This document shows, piece after piece, positions 4,991 to 7,134 of a DNA stretch of 7,134 bases. Within the stretch, counting starts at the first letter, position 1. Each line of letters opens with the position of its first letter. The notes beneath the pieces were generated by a model. That model was not told the origin of the DNA. It ran no database searches and saw nothing but the letters and a program-made list of their open reading frames with translations. The DNA is from Oxalobacteraceae bacterium. GTDB taxonomy: Bacteria > Pseudomonadota > Gammaproteobacteria > Burkholderiales > Burkholderiaceae_D. Both the position numbers and the translations under genes were made by a program. The DNA lies in the NCBI GenBank assembly GCA_947446335.1, contig CANFGA010000160.1, forward strand, positions 1 to 7,134, written 5' to 3'.

Positions 4991-6691
4991 TTGTCTTCAC
5001 ATATCAACCAGCGCAGACGACTGTGCAAGGCGGCCAGCATGGCTGCCGTATTCGCCCTCGGCGCCGTGCTGAGCGCTTGCGCCGGGCTCGATCCGGTCTC
5101 CGCTCCAGTCCCGAAAATTGCATCGGCAGTGCCGGTGCCGCCGCCGACCGGCGCCACGCCGCCGGCCGCGCCGCGCGAATTTCGCGCCGCCTGGGTCTCG
5201 ACGGTCGCCAACATCGACTGGCCCAGCCGCAACAACCTGACGGTGGCCAAGCAGCAAGCCGAGGCGATCGCGATCCTGGACCGGGCCAAGGCGCTGAACC
5301 TGAATGCGATCGTGCTGCAAGTGCGCCCGAGTGCGGATGCGATCTATGTCTCGAAGCTGGAGCCATGGTCCGAATTTTTGACCGGGCAACAGGGGCGGCC
5401 ACCGCGCCCGCTCTACGATCCGCTCGAATTCTGGATCGCCGAGGCGCATGCGCGCGGGCTGGAATTGCACGCGTGGTTCAACCCCTACCGCGCGCGCCAC
5501 ACCACCGGCAAGACGGCGCTGGCGCCCAACCATATCGCCAATACCAATCCGGAAACGGTCAAGCCATATGGCAAGTCGCTGTGGATGGACCCGGGCGAAC
5601 CGGCCGCCGCCCAGCATACGCAAGACGTGATCCTCGACGTGGTGCGGCGCTATGACATCGACGGCGTTCACATCGACGATTATTTTTACCCTTACCCTAT
5701 CGATGCCCAGGCCGGCAACAGCGATGCGCTCGAGCCGGGCGCGGCCAGCGCGATGCGCCCGCAGCTCGACTTTCCCGACCAGGTCTCGTGGCAGCGCTAC
5801 CGCCAGGCTGGCGGCAATCTGGGGCGGCCGGACTGGCGGCGCCAGAACGTCAACCAGCTGATCGAAGCCTTGCACCAGGGCATACACCGTGAAAAAAGCT
5901 GGGTCCGCTTTGGCATCAGTCCGTTCGGCATCGGCCGTCCTGACCGGCGCCCGAGCGGCATCGTCGGCTTCAGCCAGTACGATTCGCTGTATGCCGACGC
6001 CGAACTGTGGCTGGCCAAGGGCTGGCTCGATTATCTGACGCCGCAATTGTATTGGCCGATCGCGCAAAAGGCGCAAGCCTTCGATGTCTTGCTCGATTAC
6101 TGGCTGGCGCAAAATCCGCATGGCCGCCACATCTGGCCGGGCTTGTTCACCAGCCGGATCGACAATTCGGCGCGCTCTTTCACGGCCGATGAAATCGCCC
6201 AGCAAGTGGCGCTCACGCGCACCCGCGCCGGCGTCAACGGCCATGTCCATTTCAGCGTCGTGGCGCTGATGGAAAACCGCAAGGGCATCAGCGACTTGCT
6301 CAAGGCGAACGTGTACCAGAGCCCCGCGTTGATCCCGGCCACGCCGTGGCTGGGGGCTGACTTGCCTTTGGCGCCGACGGTGCTGGTGCGCCCCGGTGCC
6401 GGCGCGATCGGCCTCACTTTGAGGGCGGCGCCCGGCAAGGCCCCGACGCGCTATGCGATCTGGTCGCGCTATGGCCGCGAATGGCGCTTTGCGATGGTGC
6501 CGGCGCTGCCTGGTGCTGCGGCATTCTGGTCGGCGCTTGACGATGCGGCAGCCGGCGCGGCCAGCGCCATCGTCGTCAGCGCGGTGGACCGGCTCGGCAA
6601 CGAGAGCGAGCGGGTCGATGTCTTGCGCGATGCCCTGGGCGATGCATTGGGTAATGCGGCGGGCCATGATGCTTTGCGCCCGGCGCCGTGA
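4991..6691 (+). CDS. GHL10-family (DigH/YddW-like) glycoside hydrolase lipoprotein
   Basis: Predicted outer-membrane lipoprotein of 566 residues. The N-terminus has a basic region (RRR, 8-10), a hydrophobic helix and a lipobox LSAC ending at Cys30; residue +2 is Ala, not Asp, which favours transport to the outer membrane. A Pro/Ala-rich linker (about 35-61) leads to the GHL10 (DUF187) domain, about residues 62-440: REFRAAWVSTVANIDWPS (62-79), LQVRPSADAIY (109-119), LHAWFNPYRARH (159-170), DGVHIDDYFYPYP (224-236, with candidate catalytic Asp229/Asp230), VRFGISPFG (305-313) and LDYLTPQLYWP (346-356). A C-terminal part (about 455-545) ending in VSAVDRLGNES looks like a fibronectin-III-type beta domain. 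E. coli DigH is a lipoprotein of this family reported to cut denuded peptidoglycan glycan strands at the septum, so a peptidoglycan glycosidase role is likely. The setting between an AmpG-like permease and an amino-sugar kinase supports that. TTG start is backed by a GAGG site and the signal peptide. Exact bond cleaved is unknown. Confidence 0.95.
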   Translation: MSSHINQRRRLCKAASMAAVFALGAVLSACAGLDPVSAPVPKIASAVPVPPPTGATPPAAPREFRAAWVSTVANIDWPSRNNLTVAKQQAEAIAILDRAKALNLNAIVLQVRPSADAIYVSKLEPWSEFLTGQQGRPPRPLYDPLEFWIAEAHARGLELHAWFNPYRARHTTGKTALAPNHIANTNPETVKPYGKSLWMDPGEPAAAQHTQDVILDVVRRYDIDGVHIDDYFYPYPIDAQAGNSDALEPGAASAMRPQLDFPDQVSWQRYRQAGGNLGRPDWRRQNVNQLIEALHQGIHREKSWVRFGISPFGIGRPDRRPSGIVGFSQYDSLYADAELWLAKGWLDYLTPQLYWPIAQKAQAFDVLLDYWLAQNPHGRHIWPGLFTSRIDNSARSFTADEIAQQVALTRTRAGVNGHVHFSVVALMENRKGISDLLKANVYQSPALIPATPWLGADLPLAPTVLVRPGAGAIGLTLRAAPGKAPTRYAIWSRYGREWRFAMVPALPGAAAFWSALDDAAAGAASAIVVSAVDRLGNESERVDVLRDALGDALGNAAGHDALRPAP

Positions 6692-6703
6692 CGCGATGAC
6701 AGT

Positions 6704-7134
6704 GTGGCGGTGAACCTCGGCCTGGGCATCGATGCCGGCGGCACCCGCACGCGCTGGGCCCTGGCCGCTGGCGATGGCACGCTGATCGGCGAAGGGCAGG
6801 TCGCCGGCTTGTCGGCGCTGCAAATGGCCAGCCCAGAAGGGCGCGCCGCGTTGCAAACGATCTTGGCGAGTCTGTGCTGCGACGCGCTGGCGCTGACTGC
6901 GGGCCGGCCGCTGCGCGTGTGCGCCGGCTTCACCGGCTTCGGCAGCGGCTTGGTTGCCGACGGCGCCGGCCTCGCGTTGCAACGCTGGCTGGCCGACCCT
7001 CTGGTGATCGACACGGATGGCGTGACCCTGCGCAGCGACATCGAGATCGCCTATCTGGACAGCTTTGGCGCAGGCAGCCCGGGCCAGGGCGGCCCCGGTT
7101 ATCTGGTGTATGCCGGCACCGGTTCGATCGCCGC
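6704..7134 (+). CDS. BadF/BadG-type sugar kinase (probable N-acetylglucosamine/N-acetylmuramate kinase), truncated by window edge
   Basis: N-terminal 143 codons of an ASKHA-fold ATP-dependent kinase; the reading frame is open to the right edge. The phosphate-1 loop is LGLGIDAGGTRTRW (5-18, Asp10), the phosphate-2 loop is GYLVYAGTGS (132-141). Between them lies SDIEIAYLDSFG (111-122); its Asp112 lines up with the catalytic Asp of mammalian GlcNAc kinase. Full-length relatives are about 290-320 residues, so roughly half is missing. Known members phosphorylate GlcNAc or MurNAc (for example clostridial MurK), feeding MurQ or NagA; others act on 2-hydroxyacyl-CoA dehydratases, but the single-domain start and the neighbours argue for a sugar. 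The start is GTG at 6704 or GTG at 6710; no clear ribosome binding site precedes either, and the gap to the GHL10 stop is 12 or 18 nt, so translation is probably coupled. The frame is the same as that of the preceding gene. Confidence 0.88.
   Translation, partial: MAVNLGLGIDAGGTRTRWALAAGDGTLIGEGQVAGLSALQMASPEGRAALQTILASLCCDALALTAGRPLRVCAGFTGFGSGLVADGAGLALQRWLADPLVIDTDGVTLRSDIEIAYLDSFGAGSPGQGGPGYLVYAGTGSIA

Noticed and set aside
4997..6982. A 661-codon open frame on the minus strand across the GHL10 gene and into the kinase.
   Set aside because: Its product is Arg/Ala/Gln/His-rich with no recognisable domain, and it lies antisense to a gene with a lipobox and clear GHL10 motifs. It is a GC-driven shadow.

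Overview
The window is GC-rich and densely coded, with no mobile element, RNA gene or CRISPR array visible. Protein flavour (BioA with WHPCTQM and GISGGYLPLS, a LiuC-type crotonase, a YchJ-like protein, a DigH-like lipoprotein) and frequent GTG/TTG starts suggest a betaproteobacterium, most likely in the Oxalobacteraceae (Massilia/Duganella/Janthinobacterium type). That placement is inference from sequence character, not from a search.

Left half (1-3475), all on the minus strand. Read in the direction of transcription, a small YchJ-like zinc-motif protein (3475-3029) is followed after 31 bp by a LiuC-type enoyl-CoA hydratase (2997-2212). A 150-bp spacer follows that holds a striking nested inverted repeat (2082-2187). 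Then come bioA (2061-694, TTG start) and bioF (from 694, running off the left edge). bioA and bioF overlap by one base (TGATG). BioF makes 8-amino-7-oxononanoate (KAPA) and BioA converts it to 7,8-diaminononanoate, two consecutive steps of biotin synthesis. The leucine-degradation pathway to which LiuC-type hydratases belong includes the biotin-dependent methylcrotonyl-CoA carboxylase, so the adjacency may be metabolically meaningful.

Right half (3609-7134), all on the plus strand and divergent from ychJ across a 133-bp spacer with candidate promoters in both directions. It holds a 12-helix AmpG-like MFS permease, a GHL10-family (DigH/YddW-like) outer-membrane lipoprotein predicted to be a glycosidase, and the first 143 codons of a BadF/BadG-type sugar kinase that runs off the right edge. 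Together they read as a peptidoglycan amino-sugar salvage module: cleave glycan in the periplasm, import the product, phosphorylate it. The next genes, outside the window, would test this (murQ, nagZ, namZ or similar).

Two real genes run off the window edges (bioF on the left, the kinase on the right), so neither has a stop codon in view. Many long open frames antisense to the genes above are GC-driven shadows and were not annotated.
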